Positions 17,680 to 26,140 of a stretch of DNA of 64,000 bases are shown one piece after another (the stretch's first letter is position 1; every line of letters begins with the position of its first letter). The DNA is from Rheinheimera sediminis. GTDB lineage: Bacteria; Pseudomonadota; Gammaproteobacteria; Enterobacterales; Alteromonadaceae. A program made the translations under genes and the position numbers. The stretch spans positions 1 through 64,000 of the forward strand of contig NZ_RZUF01000007.1 of NCBI RefSeq assembly GCF_004005375.1, written 5' to 3'. The notes beneath the pieces are model-generated. The model did no database searches and was not told where the DNA came from. It saw only the letters and a program-made list of their open reading frames with translations.

Positions 17680-17883
17680 GGTTGTTTTCCTACTGAGCAC
17701 CTTGCTTAGTGGCGCAGGGTGCTGCGACTCAGAGAATAAGAGCTAACATAATGACTTATAATCATTTTCTCGTCATCAGTTATGGTGAGATAAGAGATGG
17801 CTGTGGGGGTTGCTGCTGTGAATTGAAGCTTGACGGATAAAACCAAGTATTTAGGGGAAAAGGGCAAGAACTGTCACCAATTC

Positions 17884-18228
17884 TTACGTTGTTGGTTTAA
17901 CCCGCCAAAACTGAATTTGTGGTTGAGCAAATGCAATAATAAACAAGATTCCAGAGATAAATCCCATCGGTTCTCCTTCACCACCAACAAGCCCCAATTT
18001 GGGAAGCAGAACCTGAGTAAACAGACCACTAATAACACCTAAAAACAGCTGCGTTGACCAGTGGAGTTTCTGCGATTTGCAAAAAAAACTACCCAAAAAA
18101 TACCCTATCGTCGGAAGAAGATCTAAAAAGATAGAAAAGCTAATCAAGAATGCATACTGACCAATTGTAAACTCATTTTCCAATGGGATACTCAGCAGAA
18201 TCAAAATGCCAACAAGAGCGTTCCCCAA
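17884..18228 (-). CDS. Small hypothetical integral membrane protein
   Basis: An open frame of about 114 residues with three to four hydrophobic segments (ALVGILILLSIPL, YAFLISFSIFLDLLPTIGYF, LFLGVISGLFTQVLL and GFISGILFIIAFA). I do not recognise the family. There is no ATG at the beginning: reading starts at a TTG (18228) or the ATT just before it, with AAAGGA 12-15 bases upstream, and a stop lies two codons further. The base composition is more AT-rich than its neighbours. It could be a real small membrane protein with a rare start or the remainder of a longer gene. Confidence 0.45.
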   Translation of the reverse strand: MGNALVGILILLSIPLENEFTIGQYAFLISFSIFLDLLPTIGYFLGSFFCKSQKLHWSTQLFLGVISGLFTQVLLPKLGLVGGEGEPMGFISGILFIIAFAQPQIQFWRVKPTT

Positions 18229-18296
18229 AATAAATTATGTATTTCCTTTTAAAAATGCTTTGAATTCTTTAGATCCTTAAACGTGCCCCAAATTAC

Positions 18297-18908
18297 TTAC
18301 TCAACCAACATAGAAAATGCGACTAACAACATTTTTTTCACAATTAGCTGATTTTCACCGCGAGCTAGCTGTGACGCAGCATGACTTAGCTGTGCATCGA
18401 TGTAGGTTGCTGCAAACTCTGATGACATGTCTGCATTAAATTCACCTTTGGCCTGTGAACGCTCCAGCCATGCTCTATAAGCACTTAATGCTTGCTCCTG
18501 AATGAAATCGATTTGTGCTCGTGTGGCTTCACCCAAATGCATTCGCGATTCGCGCATTTTTATTAAAAGGCATCCTCTTGGAGCATCTTTAGTATCAGCA
18601 ACTGAGGTAGCGAATGACACCAGGTTATTAAGAGTTTCTCGAAACGGAGCTTCACTATTTAACATCTCCAGTACAGGGTTGAGCACCTCTTTTTGGTACT
18701 TGATGATCACAGCTTTCATCAAGCCATCTTCGTTCAAAAACTCACGATAAAGTCCTGGTTTTGATACATCACATCTTCTGCAAATTTCATTAAGGGACAA
18801 ATTGCCTATGTCCTCTTTCCAATAAGCATCCATTGCCACTTCCAAGACGTGATCACGGTCTAGCGTCTTTGGTCGCCCTCTCGCAGCTTTAATTCGCTCC
18901 AAACTCAT
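18297..18908 (-). CDS. TetR/AcrR family transcriptional regulator
   Basis: A regulator of 203 residues. The N-terminal helix-turn-helix (LSLNEICRRCDVSKPGLYREF) is typical of TetR proteins, and the rest is the helical ligand-binding and dimer domain. The start is the ATG at 18908; the frame stays open for 89 more codons upstream but that part covers the intergenic operators and the neighbouring gene. It diverges from the SDR gene at 19002. Two copies of a TACC-N4-GGTA site lie in the 93-base gap, one next to each start, so it probably represses both itself and the SDR gene. The ligand is unknown, perhaps an aldehyde, quinone or other substrate of the SDR. Confidence 0.9.
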   Translation of the reverse strand: MSLERIKAARGRPKTLDRDHVLEVAMDAYWKEDIGNLSLNEICRRCDVSKPGLYREFLNEDGLMKAVIIKYQKEVLNPVLEMLNSEAPFRETLNNLVSFATSVADTKDAPRGCLLIKMRESRMHLGEATRAQIDFIQEQALSAYRAWLERSQAKGEFNADMSSEFAATYIDAQLSHAASQLARGENQLIVKKMLLVAFSMLVE

Positions 18909-18912
18909 TTTT

Positions 18913-18973
18913 ATACCGCCTGGTATTTTAATTTGACAAACAACATTCGGGGTATTATTGTACCATCCGGTAT
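18913..18973. promoter_or_regulatory. Paired TetR operators between tetR and the SDR gene
   Basis: ATACCGCCTGGTAT (18913-18926) and GTACCATCCGGTAT (18960-18973) share the dyad TACC-N4-GGTA. The second, read on the minus strand, is TACCGGATGGTA, matching TACCGCCTGGTA except for two central bases. Each copy is next to one of the two divergent starts. Confidence 0.65.
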
Positions 18974-19001
18974 TTAATTGGCAATCGAATAGGAAAGAAA
19001 T

Positions 19002-19883
19002 ATGAGTGATGTAAAAAGAAACGTAGTTATTACTGGCAGTAGCAGTGGATTTGGCCGTAAAGCAGTGAAAGATTTTGCAGATAAAGGCTATCAAGTGTTT
19101 GCCACTATGCGCAGCCCAGAAGGCAAGAACGTCGCTATTAAGACCGAGCTGGAAGCGTATAGCGATTCCATCCATGTTGTGGATATGGATATCACCAGCG
19201 ACGAATCAGTGAAAATTGCTATTGCAAATGTACTGGCAAAAGTAGGCAAGATTGATATTTTGATTAACAATGCAGGTGTAATGTACCTAGGCATTACAGA
19301 GGCATTTAGCATTGATCAAGCTCGAGAGCAGATGGAAACCAACTACTATGGTGCTATCCGAACTATACAGGCTGTTTTGCCTTCGATGCGCGAGGCTAGA
19401 TCAGGTCTGCTCATTAACACTTCATCAATGGTTGGCCAGCTCTCTGCTCCATATTTCTCTACTTACGCTGCGACCAAACATGCTCTTGAAGGCTACCTCC
19501 AAGGCTTACGCTATGAAATAGCACCTTTCGGTATTGATGTCGCAATAGTACAACCAGGACCCTTTCCAACGGGTTTAAGTAATGCAGGGCAGCAACCTAC
19601 ACGCACCGATATCCTTGACAGCTATGGTGAATTAGCAAATATCCCTGCCGCTCTATTCGAGGAGTTCGGCAAATTTATGCAGAGCGATCAAGCACCTGAT
19701 CCACAGATGGTTGTAGATACTTATATAAAATTAGCAGATATGCCAGCTGGTAAGCGTCCTACGCGCACTACCGTAGGCATGGTTTGGGGGGTGGATGTAA
19801 TTAATGCGGCAAAACAACCTATACAAGACCGTGTTTTAAAAGAGATGCAACTCGACAAGGTTTTAGGTGGTGCTGACGTGTAA
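19002..19883 (+). CDS. Short-chain dehydrogenase/reductase (SDR) family oxidoreductase
   Basis: A classical SDR of 293 residues, cytoplasmic. The cofactor motif TGSSSGFG lies at the N terminus, followed by DMDITSDESV, the NNAG motif in DILINNAGVMYLG, a catalytic Ser in LINTSSMVGQL and the YAATKHA motif with Tyr and Lys. MRSPEGKN after the second strand, with an Arg, suggests NADP(H). The ATG at 19002 follows AGGAAAG. It pairs with the divergent TetR gene; such pairs usually respond to small toxic carbonyl compounds. The substrate cannot be read from sequence. Confidence 0.9.
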   Translation: MSDVKRNVVITGSSSGFGRKAVKDFADKGYQVFATMRSPEGKNVAIKTELEAYSDSIHVVDMDITSDESVKIAIANVLAKVGKIDILINNAGVMYLGITEAFSIDQAREQMETNYYGAIRTIQAVLPSMREARSGLLINTSSMVGQLSAPYFSTYAATKHALEGYLQGLRYEIAPFGIDVAIVQPGPFPTGLSNAGQQPTRTDILDSYGELANIPAALFEEFGKFMQSDQAPDPQMVVDTYIKLADMPAGKRPTRTTVGMVWGVDVINAAKQPIQDRVLKEMQLDKVLGGADV

Positions 19884-20020
19884 AGCGTAGAGGTAACAAA
19901 ATAGTTGTGGGTTGGTCCAGCTATATTAGTTGGCACCAGGTTGTTCTCGACAACAAGTCGAATATTTTAAAGCATCCAACCAAATTGCCGTCGAAGTACT
20001 TCTATTTCAATAGGTTTTTC

Positions 20021-20046
20021 CGGCCTTCATAAATTTATGAAGGCCG
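20021..20046. repeat. 26-bp perfect palindrome
   Basis: CGGCCTTCATAAA (20021-20033) is followed without a loop by its exact reverse complement TTTATGAAGGCCG. It is probably a terminator stem after the SDR gene (138 bases downstream), although the run that follows on the plus strand is not T-rich. Confidence 0.6.
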
Positions 20047-20242
20047 TAGGCTAGTTGTTCTTAAATTACTTCAATGGCACCAGCAGAAAATTCGAGCAGT
20101 GTCTACAGCAGTTTTTGGGGGCAGAAGATTGCCAAACATTGTTTTGAGATAACCTATGCATCGGTATTTCGCAGCTGTAAGCCATGAATTTTTTATAGAT
20201 TCAAAGTGCGGAAACAAGCGAAAACTAACCAAAAAGTCAGGG

Positions 20243-20267
20243 CCAAAGCTCTGACCCAGAGCTTTGG
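20243..20267 (-). terminator. Probable terminator after the Gfo/Idh gene
   Basis: CCAAAGCTCTG (20243-20253) pairs with CAGAGCTTTGG (20257-20267) around a three-base loop. On the minus strand the stem is followed by CCCTGACTTTTT, fitting a terminator for the gene ending at 20284. Confidence 0.7.
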
Positions 20268-20283
20268 CTAAGATAACCAAGTC

Positions 20284-21273
20284 TTACAAAGTCACAGGCA
20301 CACCATGCTGGCTGGCGGATAGTTTGATGGCGTCCCATAACTGGGCCATACGCAGGCCTTGTTGCACGTCGGATGGGTTTTCGATTTCGCCGTTGCGGGT
20401 TTGCATAAATACATTCATCAGGTTGTTGGCGGCTTCCTGATCTTTACGCACCACATTGCCTTGCGCGTCTTCAATTTCCATCCAGCGGCCCCAGGCGCAA
20501 ATACGCACTATGGCTTGTGGAAAGTAGCATTCAATGCGCGATACACAGCGGATGCTGCGGCCGCAGGCGTGCAGGTTAAATAGCGTGCCGTCGTTGAGTT
20601 CGCCTGAAACGCTGGTCACCACATCCACCGGAAAGCCGTGGTTATGCATAATGGCGCTGATGCGGGAGAAGGGCTTGCTGGTGATTTTTGATACGGTATT
20701 CATCATATGAGCGCCGGTATCAAACATAAAACCGCCGCCGGAAATTTTTGGTACTTGCTTCCAGTGGCCTTGGTATTTGTCGGCCCAGTCTTCCCATATG
20801 GCGGCATTGATACTGACTAAAGCGCCGTATTTTTCGTTGGCAATGGCGTCTTTTAACTCTTGCACCAGCGGTGACAAACCACCCTGATAAGCCACTACCA
20901 AAGTTTTACCTGACTTTTGCTGCGCCGCCGCTAAAGCTTCGGCTTCGGCCACGCTGGTCACCATAGGTTTTTCCAGCAGTACATCCAGGCCTAACTCCAA
21001 CGCCAGCAATGCTTGTTCGGCGTGATTGGCATGTGGCGTACAAATATACACAGCATCCAGTTGCTGGTGCTGCTCTTTTAATAAAGTCTGCCAGCTATCA
21101 AAACAGAGTGGGGCGGTTTTACCGGCCTGTGCAGCAATGCTGCAGACGTTGTCCATGGCTTTGCCATTGGGGTCCATCACGGCGAGCAACTGAATGTCAG
21201 AGCGCACTATCCAGGTTTGAATGTATTGAGTGGCTTTGGTGCCACAGCCGATAATTGCTAATTTCAGTTCCAC
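20284..21273 (-). CDS. Gfo/Idh/MocA family oxidoreductase
   Basis: A sugar oxidoreductase of 329 residues. The N-terminal Rossmann domain has LAIIGCGTKATQYI and the family signature LLEKPMVTSVAEAE. The C-terminal alpha/beta domain has GGGFMFDTGAHMMNT with a conserved Asp-x-x-x-His. The family oxidises or reduces ring hydroxyls of sugars and inositols with NAD(P). The start is taken as the GTG at 21273, which has GGAG six bases before it; a GTG four codons upstream is the other option. It diverges from the ABC operon and shares the operator-promoter at 21428-21453. Gfo/Idh plus ThuA is a known combination in keto-sugar routes, and both are under the same operator here. It does not look like IolG. 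Confidence 0.88.
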   Translation of the reverse strand: MELKLAIIGCGTKATQYIQTWIVRSDIQLLAVMDPNGKAMDNVCSIAAQAGKTAPLCFDSWQTLLKEQHQQLDAVYICTPHANHAEQALLALELGLDVLLEKPMVTSVAEAEALAAAQQKSGKTLVVAYQGGLSPLVQELKDAIANEKYGALVSINAAIWEDWADKYQGHWKQVPKISGGGFMFDTGAHMMNTVSKITSKPFSRISAIMHNHGFPVDVVTSVSGELNDGTLFNLHACGRSIRCVSRIECYFPQAIVRICAWGRWMEIEDAQGNVVRKDQEAANNLMNVFMQTRNGEIENPSDVQQGLRMAQLWDAIKLSASQHGVPVTL

Positions 21274-21427
21274 GTTATTCTCCACCCACTACTGCTGATC
21301 GGAAAGCTGCTGCAGGCTGCGTTAAACGCAGTGCAACACTCTGTTGTTCTTTATTGTTGTCCATTCTTGTTTGTGCAACCCAGCATGATTTTTTGCACCA
21401 CTGTGAATCGCACTGCATCATTAAATT

Positions 21428-21453
21428 GCATATTGACACCGGTGTCAATATGC
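21428..21453. promoter_or_regulatory. 26-bp palindrome: LacI operator with opposed promoters, between the Gfo/Idh gene and ABC operon
   Basis: GCATATTGACACC (21428-21440) is followed by its exact reverse complement; the core TTGACACCGGTGTCAA is at 21433-21448. Plus strand: TTGACA (21433-21438), 16 bases, TATTAT (21455-21460). Minus strand: TTGACA (21448-21443), 17 bases, TTTAAT (21425-21420). The rest of the 435-base gap (21274-21708) holds a small GCACC-AAA-GGTGC hairpin at 21532-21544 and an unusually long leader before the ABC genes, but no gene. Confidence 0.8.
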
Positions 21454-21708
21454 GTATTATCAATTGCGACAGGGTAAAAAATAGCCGCATCGGCAGAACC
21501 TTCCATGGGGATGTCAGATAGCAAGGCAAAGGCACCAAAGGTGCGAACAATACCAAAAGTAGTTGAAGTTGCAGAAGGGCGACAGGTGCGCCAACGTCAG
21601 AGACATAGGGCAGCTGAATAGCAGGCTTATGTGGCTGCCGCATGGGCTCGCAGTCTGAATTGCTGCAACAGCAAGTACTCTAGGTATACAAAAATAAGAG
21701 CTGGACAA

Positions 21709-23112
21709 ATGAGCTGGACAAAAAAAACGCTGGTGTTGCTGCCTATCGCAGCAGCGGCGGTCGTTGCTGCAATCTGGTGGAGCGGGGAGCTGCCATCAGA
21801 TTTAAACCCACAGCAAACACGACCCACATTAGTCATCGCAGAGCACAGGACAGCGCGCCTGCAGGCTTTGTATCAACTGCAGCCCAAGCTGGAAGCAGAG
21901 CTTGGCGTACGCTTAAAAATTGTCGAATACCCGGCACCACCACAGGATTATTTCACCAAGCTGGTGACTGAATTACGAGCTGGGAATGCACCCGATGTGT
22001 TTACTGTGCCACGGGATTTGCAGGTGGACGATTTAGCCGCTGCCGGTTATCTGGCCAATCTGACGGCTGATGTGCAAGCCTGGCCGGGGTATCAGCAACT
22101 GCCTGCTTTAGTCAAAACCTTAACCCGAGCCAGTTTTGACGAACAGGTGTATGTGGTGCCTTCCATTGTGGCTGTAGAGCAGCTGTATTACCGCCATGAT
22201 TTATTAACAGCTGCTGGTATCAGCACAGAGCAACCAAAAGACTGGCAGGATTTACTCAACCGCAGCCGTCAGATTAAACAGCAGATGGGCCAGTTCCCGC
22301 TGATGATCCCTGCAGGTTTAACCTGGGGTATGGGCTCTTACACCGAAGGGTTTCGTTATTTACTCGCCAGTTTTCAGGATTATCAGCTGTTAAGTACAGG
22401 CAATCAGTATCAGCTGAATGACGATGCAGTGCGTCAGGCTTTTGGTTTTTACCAGACGCTGGTGCAGGAACAGCTGACGCCGGTGAATCCGCTATTGAAC
22501 CCGGAACCCTGGGTTATTCCCAAATACGAAATGTTTCCCAAAGGTGAGCTATTGATCACCACTTGTGGCAGCTGGTGCAAAGTATTCGACTGGGGCCCTG
22601 GCAGCCGTAATCCTATTGCTAATGTCGATACTTCAGTGCAAACCTGGAAATTCCCCAGTGCCGATGGCGGTGAACCTTTTGCGTTGGCGTCTGTGGTCTA
22701 TGCCTGGGCTGTTAATGCTAAATCACGGCAGCAACAGCTGGCCCGTCAGTTAGTTCTGGCTTTAGGTGAAGTGGATGTCGCTTTGGCCTATGCGGTGAAG
22801 CTGGGCAATGTGCCAGCTCGGCTGGACGCGAAAGAGCATCCTGACTTTATCGCTTTAGACAGCTTAATGCAGGACCATGCACTTTTAACTGAAACCCGTG
22901 CGCTGCGCACTACGGTAGGCTCGAACGCCATGATGGCTGGTGTGGCTCAGGCGTCTGAAGCTGTACTGACGGGCCGCGCTAATGCGCTGCAGGCTCAGCA
23001 GCAACTGCATGACTATGTGGTGAATGTGCTGGGTGCTGAAATGGTGGAGCAACAACTCGCCAAAACCCTGCCTTTGCCCGCCGCTTTAGCCACTGAAGTG
23101 GAGAAGAATTGA
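21709..23112 (+). CDS. Sugar ABC transporter substrate-binding protein (family 1)
   Basis: A 467-residue MalE-like binding protein. The N terminus (TLVLLPIAAAAVVAAIWW) is a hydrophobic stretch that could be an uncleaved anchor, since I see no clear signal peptidase site or lipobox after it. The mature part has the usual two-lobe pattern: VIAEHRTARLQALYQLQPKL, then APDVFTVPRDLQVDDLAA, GELLITTCGSWC, and a helical C-terminal end. I chose the ATG at 21709; 26 further upstream codons look non-coding. It is the first of four ABC genes and is directly followed by the permease gene with a one-base overlap. Ligand is probably an oligosaccharide or uronide, by regulon. Confidence 0.88.
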   Translation: MSWTKKTLVLLPIAAAAVVAAIWWSGELPSDLNPQQTRPTLVIAEHRTARLQALYQLQPKLEAELGVRLKIVEYPAPPQDYFTKLVTELRAGNAPDVFTVPRDLQVDDLAAAGYLANLTADVQAWPGYQQLPALVKTLTRASFDEQVYVVPSIVAVEQLYYRHDLLTAAGISTEQPKDWQDLLNRSRQIKQQMGQFPLMIPAGLTWGMGSYTEGFRYLLASFQDYQLLSTGNQYQLNDDAVRQAFGFYQTLVQEQLTPVNPLLNPEPWVIPKYEMFPKGELLITTCGSWCKVFDWGPGSRNPIANVDTSVQTWKFPSADGGEPFALASVVYAWAVNAKSRQQQLARQLVLALGEVDVALAYAVKLGNVPARLDAKEHPDFIALDSLMQDHALLTETRALRTTVGSNAMMAGVAQASEAVLTGRANALQAQQQLHDYVVNVLGAEMVEQQLAKTLPLPAALATEVEKN

Positions 23113-23999
23113 TGTTTAATATGACGTACGAAGCCAGAAGGCAGTTCGGTTATCGCATTATGATGACACCGGCTTTGGTGCTGATGGCTGCTTTTATTGT
23201 ATTTCCGGCCTTTTATGCCTTTTCGTTAAGCTTAACCGACGATGCGTTATTGGGCTTTGCGGCACAGGAATCATCCTATGTCGGCCTGCGCAACTTCAGC
23301 CGTTTGTTTAGCGATCCACTGTTTTGGAACTCATTGAAAGTCACGCTGATTTTTGTCATTGGTTCTGCAGTCATTGGCCAGTTTGTATTGGGTTTTGCCT
23401 CGGCCTTAATGCTGCAGCGGCCAGTGAAATACAAATCCATTTTTAACGCCATTATTTGTCTGCCGAATGCGGTGCCGGAAATGGTGGTTGGCTTTTTATG
23501 GATCTCTATGTTTGCCAGCGGTGAATATGGCACTTTAAACCGGCTGGTGGCCTGGTTTGGTGTCGAACCACAGCAGTGGTTGTACACCTTCCCGTTAATG
23601 TCGATCATTATCGTCAATACCTGGCGCGGTATAGCTTTTGCGATGATCTTGCTGACCTCTGGCCTGGCCTCTATTCCGAAAGATATTTACGAAGCTGCCC
23701 GGGTGGATGGCGCCACTGATACACAAATTTTCTGGCGTATCACAGTGCCTATGATGATGCCGACCATCTTTCTTTATATGTTTATTTCTACTGTCACCAC
23801 CTTCGCTATTTTTGGTCTGGTGTACACCCTAAGTCGTGGTGGCCCGGCTAACAGCACAGAGATTTTAGGTATTTACATTTACAATCAATCGTTTACAGCA
23901 TTTCAGCTGGGCTATGGTGCAGCAGTGGCTGTGATTAGTCTGGTGGTTTCTATGGTGCTGGGAATTATCTATGTCAAAGCACTGAAGGTGGAGGTCTGA
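23112..23999 (+). CDS. Sugar ABC transporter permease (MalF/ThuF-like)
   Basis: An inner-membrane protein of 295 residues with six predicted membrane segments, beginning with MTPALVLMAAFIVFPAFYAF. The EAA loop that docks the ATPase reads EAARVDGATDTQIFWRITVP. FLYMFISTVTTFAIFGLVYT and a final segment ending in IIYVKALKV complete the fold. The ATG at 23112 shares its first base with the TGA of the binding-protein gene. It pairs with the next permease to form the channel. Confidence 0.92.
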   Translation: MFNMTYEARRQFGYRIMMTPALVLMAAFIVFPAFYAFSLSLTDDALLGFAAQESSYVGLRNFSRLFSDPLFWNSLKVTLIFVIGSAVIGQFVLGFASALMLQRPVKYKSIFNAIICLPNAVPEMVVGFLWISMFASGEYGTLNRLVAWFGVEPQQWLYTFPLMSIIIVNTWRGIAFAMILLTSGLASIPKDIYEAARVDGATDTQIFWRITVPMMMPTIFLYMFISTVTTFAIFGLVYTLSRGGPANSTEILGIYIYNQSFTAFQLGYGAAVAVISLVVSMVLGIIYVKALKVEV

Positions 24000-24000
24000 G

Positions 24001-24930
24001 ATGGTGACTTTAGTCAGACCGGCCAATGAGGAAACCATCATGACGCATCATGCTTCACAGCGCCGCGCCTATCTTACGCTGGTGCTTATTTCCCTGTTTT
24101 GCCTGATGCCATTTTTTTGGGTAGTGCTGGCAGCTTTTGATCCCAAAGCCAGTCAGTTTTTACAAATTCCTGATGGCATTACCGTTAACCATTTCTGGAA
24201 CCTGTTGGCCAATGAAAGCGGAGTGCGCTGGGTACTGAACTCTGTAGGTATTGTTGGTACTGCAACGCTATTGACCTTAATTTTGGCCGGTTTTGGTGGT
24301 TATGCTTTATCGCGCACTCAGGCCTGGTGGAAGCGGCCTTTGCTGTACGCCATCATTCTGGTGCGGATAGTGCCGCCGCCAGCCTTGATTGTCCCTGTGT
24401 ACAAAGTGATGCTGTTTTTAAATGAATGGATTAACAATCTGATCAACAGCCTGACCTCTGATGTAGCGCAACAAGTGGTGCTGAGCCGGATCTTTTCTTT
24501 TGTTGATGGTTACCTTGGCTTGATTTTGATCCAAACCGCTATGCAGTTACCACTGGCAATCTGGATTATGAAAACCTTTTTTGACGCCATTCCGAAAGAC
24601 TATGAAGAAGCCGCAGCGCTGGATGGTGCCAGCCAGTGGCAAACTGTGCGTCATGTATTAATACCGCTGGCGTTACCAGGTTTTGCCGCCGCAGGTTTGT
24701 TTGCTTTTATTAACGCCTGGGGTGATTTTTTAATGCCACTGATGTTCACTTCATCACCTGAGTTACAAACTTTGCCACTGGGCATGTTCCGCGCCTTTTT
24801 GCGCGTCGACGCCATTGATTATGGTTTCTTAACGGCACTGGCTGTGATTTACACCTTGCCCGCCGTCATTGCATTTGCCTTCGCCCGAAAGTTTCTGACC
24901 CAGACTTTCTCCGGCGGCGTGAAAGGATAA
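24001..24930 (+). CDS. Sugar ABC transporter permease (MalG/ThuG-like)
   Basis: The second inner-membrane permease, 309 residues, with segments starting at LTLVLISLFCLMPFFWVVLAA. The EAA loop reads EEAAALDGASQWQTVRHVLI. An inserted stretch between membrane segments (LNEWINNLINSLTSDVAQQV) is longer than in most MalG proteins. Two starts are possible: ATG 24001 with GGAGG six bases upstream, and ATG 24040 with GAGGAAA upstream. I list the first, but the second begins closer to the first membrane segment. It lies between the first permease and the ATPase gene. Confidence 0.9.
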   Translation: MVTLVRPANEETIMTHHASQRRAYLTLVLISLFCLMPFFWVVLAAFDPKASQFLQIPDGITVNHFWNLLANESGVRWVLNSVGIVGTATLLTLILAGFGGYALSRTQAWWKRPLLYAIILVRIVPPPALIVPVYKVMLFLNEWINNLINSLTSDVAQQVVLSRIFSFVDGYLGLILIQTAMQLPLAIWIMKTFFDAIPKDYEEAAALDGASQWQTVRHVLIPLALPGFAAAGLFAFINAWGDFLMPLMFTSSPELQTLPLGMFRAFLRVDAIDYGFLTALAVIYTLPAVIAFAFARKFLTQTFSGGVKG

Positions 24931-24942
24931 GAGGATTTTGTT

Positions 24943-26052
24943 ATGTCACAGATTGAACTGATTAATATCAAAAAGAACTACATGGGCACAGAAGTGGTGA
25001 AGGGCATAGATGTCACCATTAATGAAGGCGAGTTTGCCGTAATTGTTGGCCCTTCAGGCTGCGGCAAATCCACTTTGCTTCGGATGATTGCAGGTTTGGA
25101 AGATATCAGCAGCGGTGAGCTGAAAATTGGCGGCAAGCTGATGAACAACGTCTCGCCGGATCAGCGTGAAATTGCCATGGTGTTTCAGTCTTATGCGTTG
25201 TACCCGCATATGACGGTGGCAGAAAACATTGGTTTTGCGCTGGCGCTGAAAAAAACGGACAAAGCCGAAATCAATCGCAGAGTGTTAGAAGCCGCCAAAA
25301 TGCTGGAGCTGGAACATTTACTGGAGCGCAAACCTGCGGCTTTATCTGGTGGGCAGCGTCAGCGTGTGGCTATAGGCCGCGCCATAGTAAAACGGCCGAA
25401 AGTGATTTTATTTGATGAGCCGCTGTCGAACCTGGACGCTAAATTGCGGGTGCAGATGCGTACCGAGCTGATGCGATTACACCGCGAGTTTGGCTCCACT
25501 ATTGTTTATGTCACCCACGATCAGGTCGAAGCCATGACCATGGCGCAGAAAATCATAGTACTGAACAACGGCCATGTCGCGCAGATGGGCAAGCCGATGG
25601 ACTTATACCGTGACCCGGAAAATACCTTTGTTGCGCAGTTTATTGGTGTGCCAAAAATGAATCTGCTGCGCGGCAATTTACAGGCCGATGTGTTTACCTT
25701 GCAGTCTGGTCAGAAGTTACAGCTCGATTGTGGTTACAGAGATGGTTCGGATTTACAGCTTGGGGTTCGGCCAGAACATCTGAAGCTGGAGCTGCTGCAA
25801 CCGGGTAGCGGTAGTGAAAACAATAGCGAACACAGCTGGACTGTCGATGTGGTTGAGCGGCTTGGCGTAGAAAGTTTTATTCACTTGTGTAATGCAGCTC
25901 GTGATGTGCTGGTGCTGCGCCTTGAAGGTGACTGTGATTTGCAGGTCGACAGCAAAGTGGCAGTGCGCTTTGATTGCAGCCACTGTTATCTGTTTAACGA
26001 GGCCGGTGTGCGCTTGTTACCGAATACTGCAGCTTTAGATCTGGTTGGCTGA
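24943..26052 (+). CDS. Sugar ABC transporter ATP-binding protein (MalK/UgpC-like)
   Basis: The 369-residue ATPase of the transporter. It has Walker A (GPSGCGKST, about residue 38), the Q-loop MVFQSYALYPHMTV, the signature LSGGQRQRVAIGRAI, Walker B with the D-loop (VILFDEPLSNLDAK) and the switch His in VTHDQVEAM. The C-terminal ~130 residues form the TOBE regulatory domain of the MalK group, here with a polar insert (GSGSENNSEHSW). A terminator follows at 26076-26106, closing the operon. Confidence 0.95.
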   Translation: MSQIELINIKKNYMGTEVVKGIDVTINEGEFAVIVGPSGCGKSTLLRMIAGLEDISSGELKIGGKLMNNVSPDQREIAMVFQSYALYPHMTVAENIGFALALKKTDKAEINRRVLEAAKMLELEHLLERKPAALSGGQRQRVAIGRAIVKRPKVILFDEPLSNLDAKLRVQMRTELMRLHREFGSTIVYVTHDQVEAMTMAQKIIVLNNGHVAQMGKPMDLYRDPENTFVAQFIGVPKMNLLRGNLQADVFTLQSGQKLQLDCGYRDGSDLQLGVRPEHLKLELLQPGSGSENNSEHSWTVDVVERLGVESFIHLCNAARDVLVLRLEGDCDLQVDSKVAVRFDCSHCYLFNEAGVRLLPNTAALDLVG

Positions 26053-26075
26053 TCTTTTTCTCTGGATGGCCCTTT

Positions 26076-26106
26076 GGCCAGAATGCTTAGCTTTCTGGCC
26101 TTTTTT
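26076..26106 (+). terminator. Rho-independent terminator after the ABC operon
   Basis: GGCCAGAA (26076-26083) pairs with TTCTGGCC (26093-26100), followed by TTTTTT. Confidence 0.88.
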
Positions 26107-26140
26107 CTGATTTTTATTTATTGCTATGGCTTAACTGCAA

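Larger units (their letters stand above)
19884..20283. other. 400-base intergenic stretch with two hairpins
   Basis: No convincing gene is present; the open frames here have no coding look. The stretch separates the TetR/SDR pair from the Gfo/Idh gene and is AT-rich. It holds the two palindromes listed separately at 20021-20046 and 20243-20267. Confidence 0.6.

Noticed and set aside
20071-20280. 69-residue minus-strand frame in the intergenic gap before the Gfo/Idh gene
   Set aside because: No good start or ribosome site, runs across a terminator hairpin, no recognisable features.
20284-21273. Gfo/Idh oxidoreductase as inositol 2-dehydrogenase (iolG) missing from the iol cluster
   Set aside because: It sits under the LacI operator with the ABC transporter, far from the iol genes, and its sequence resembles general Gfo/Idh sugar enzymes rather than IolG.
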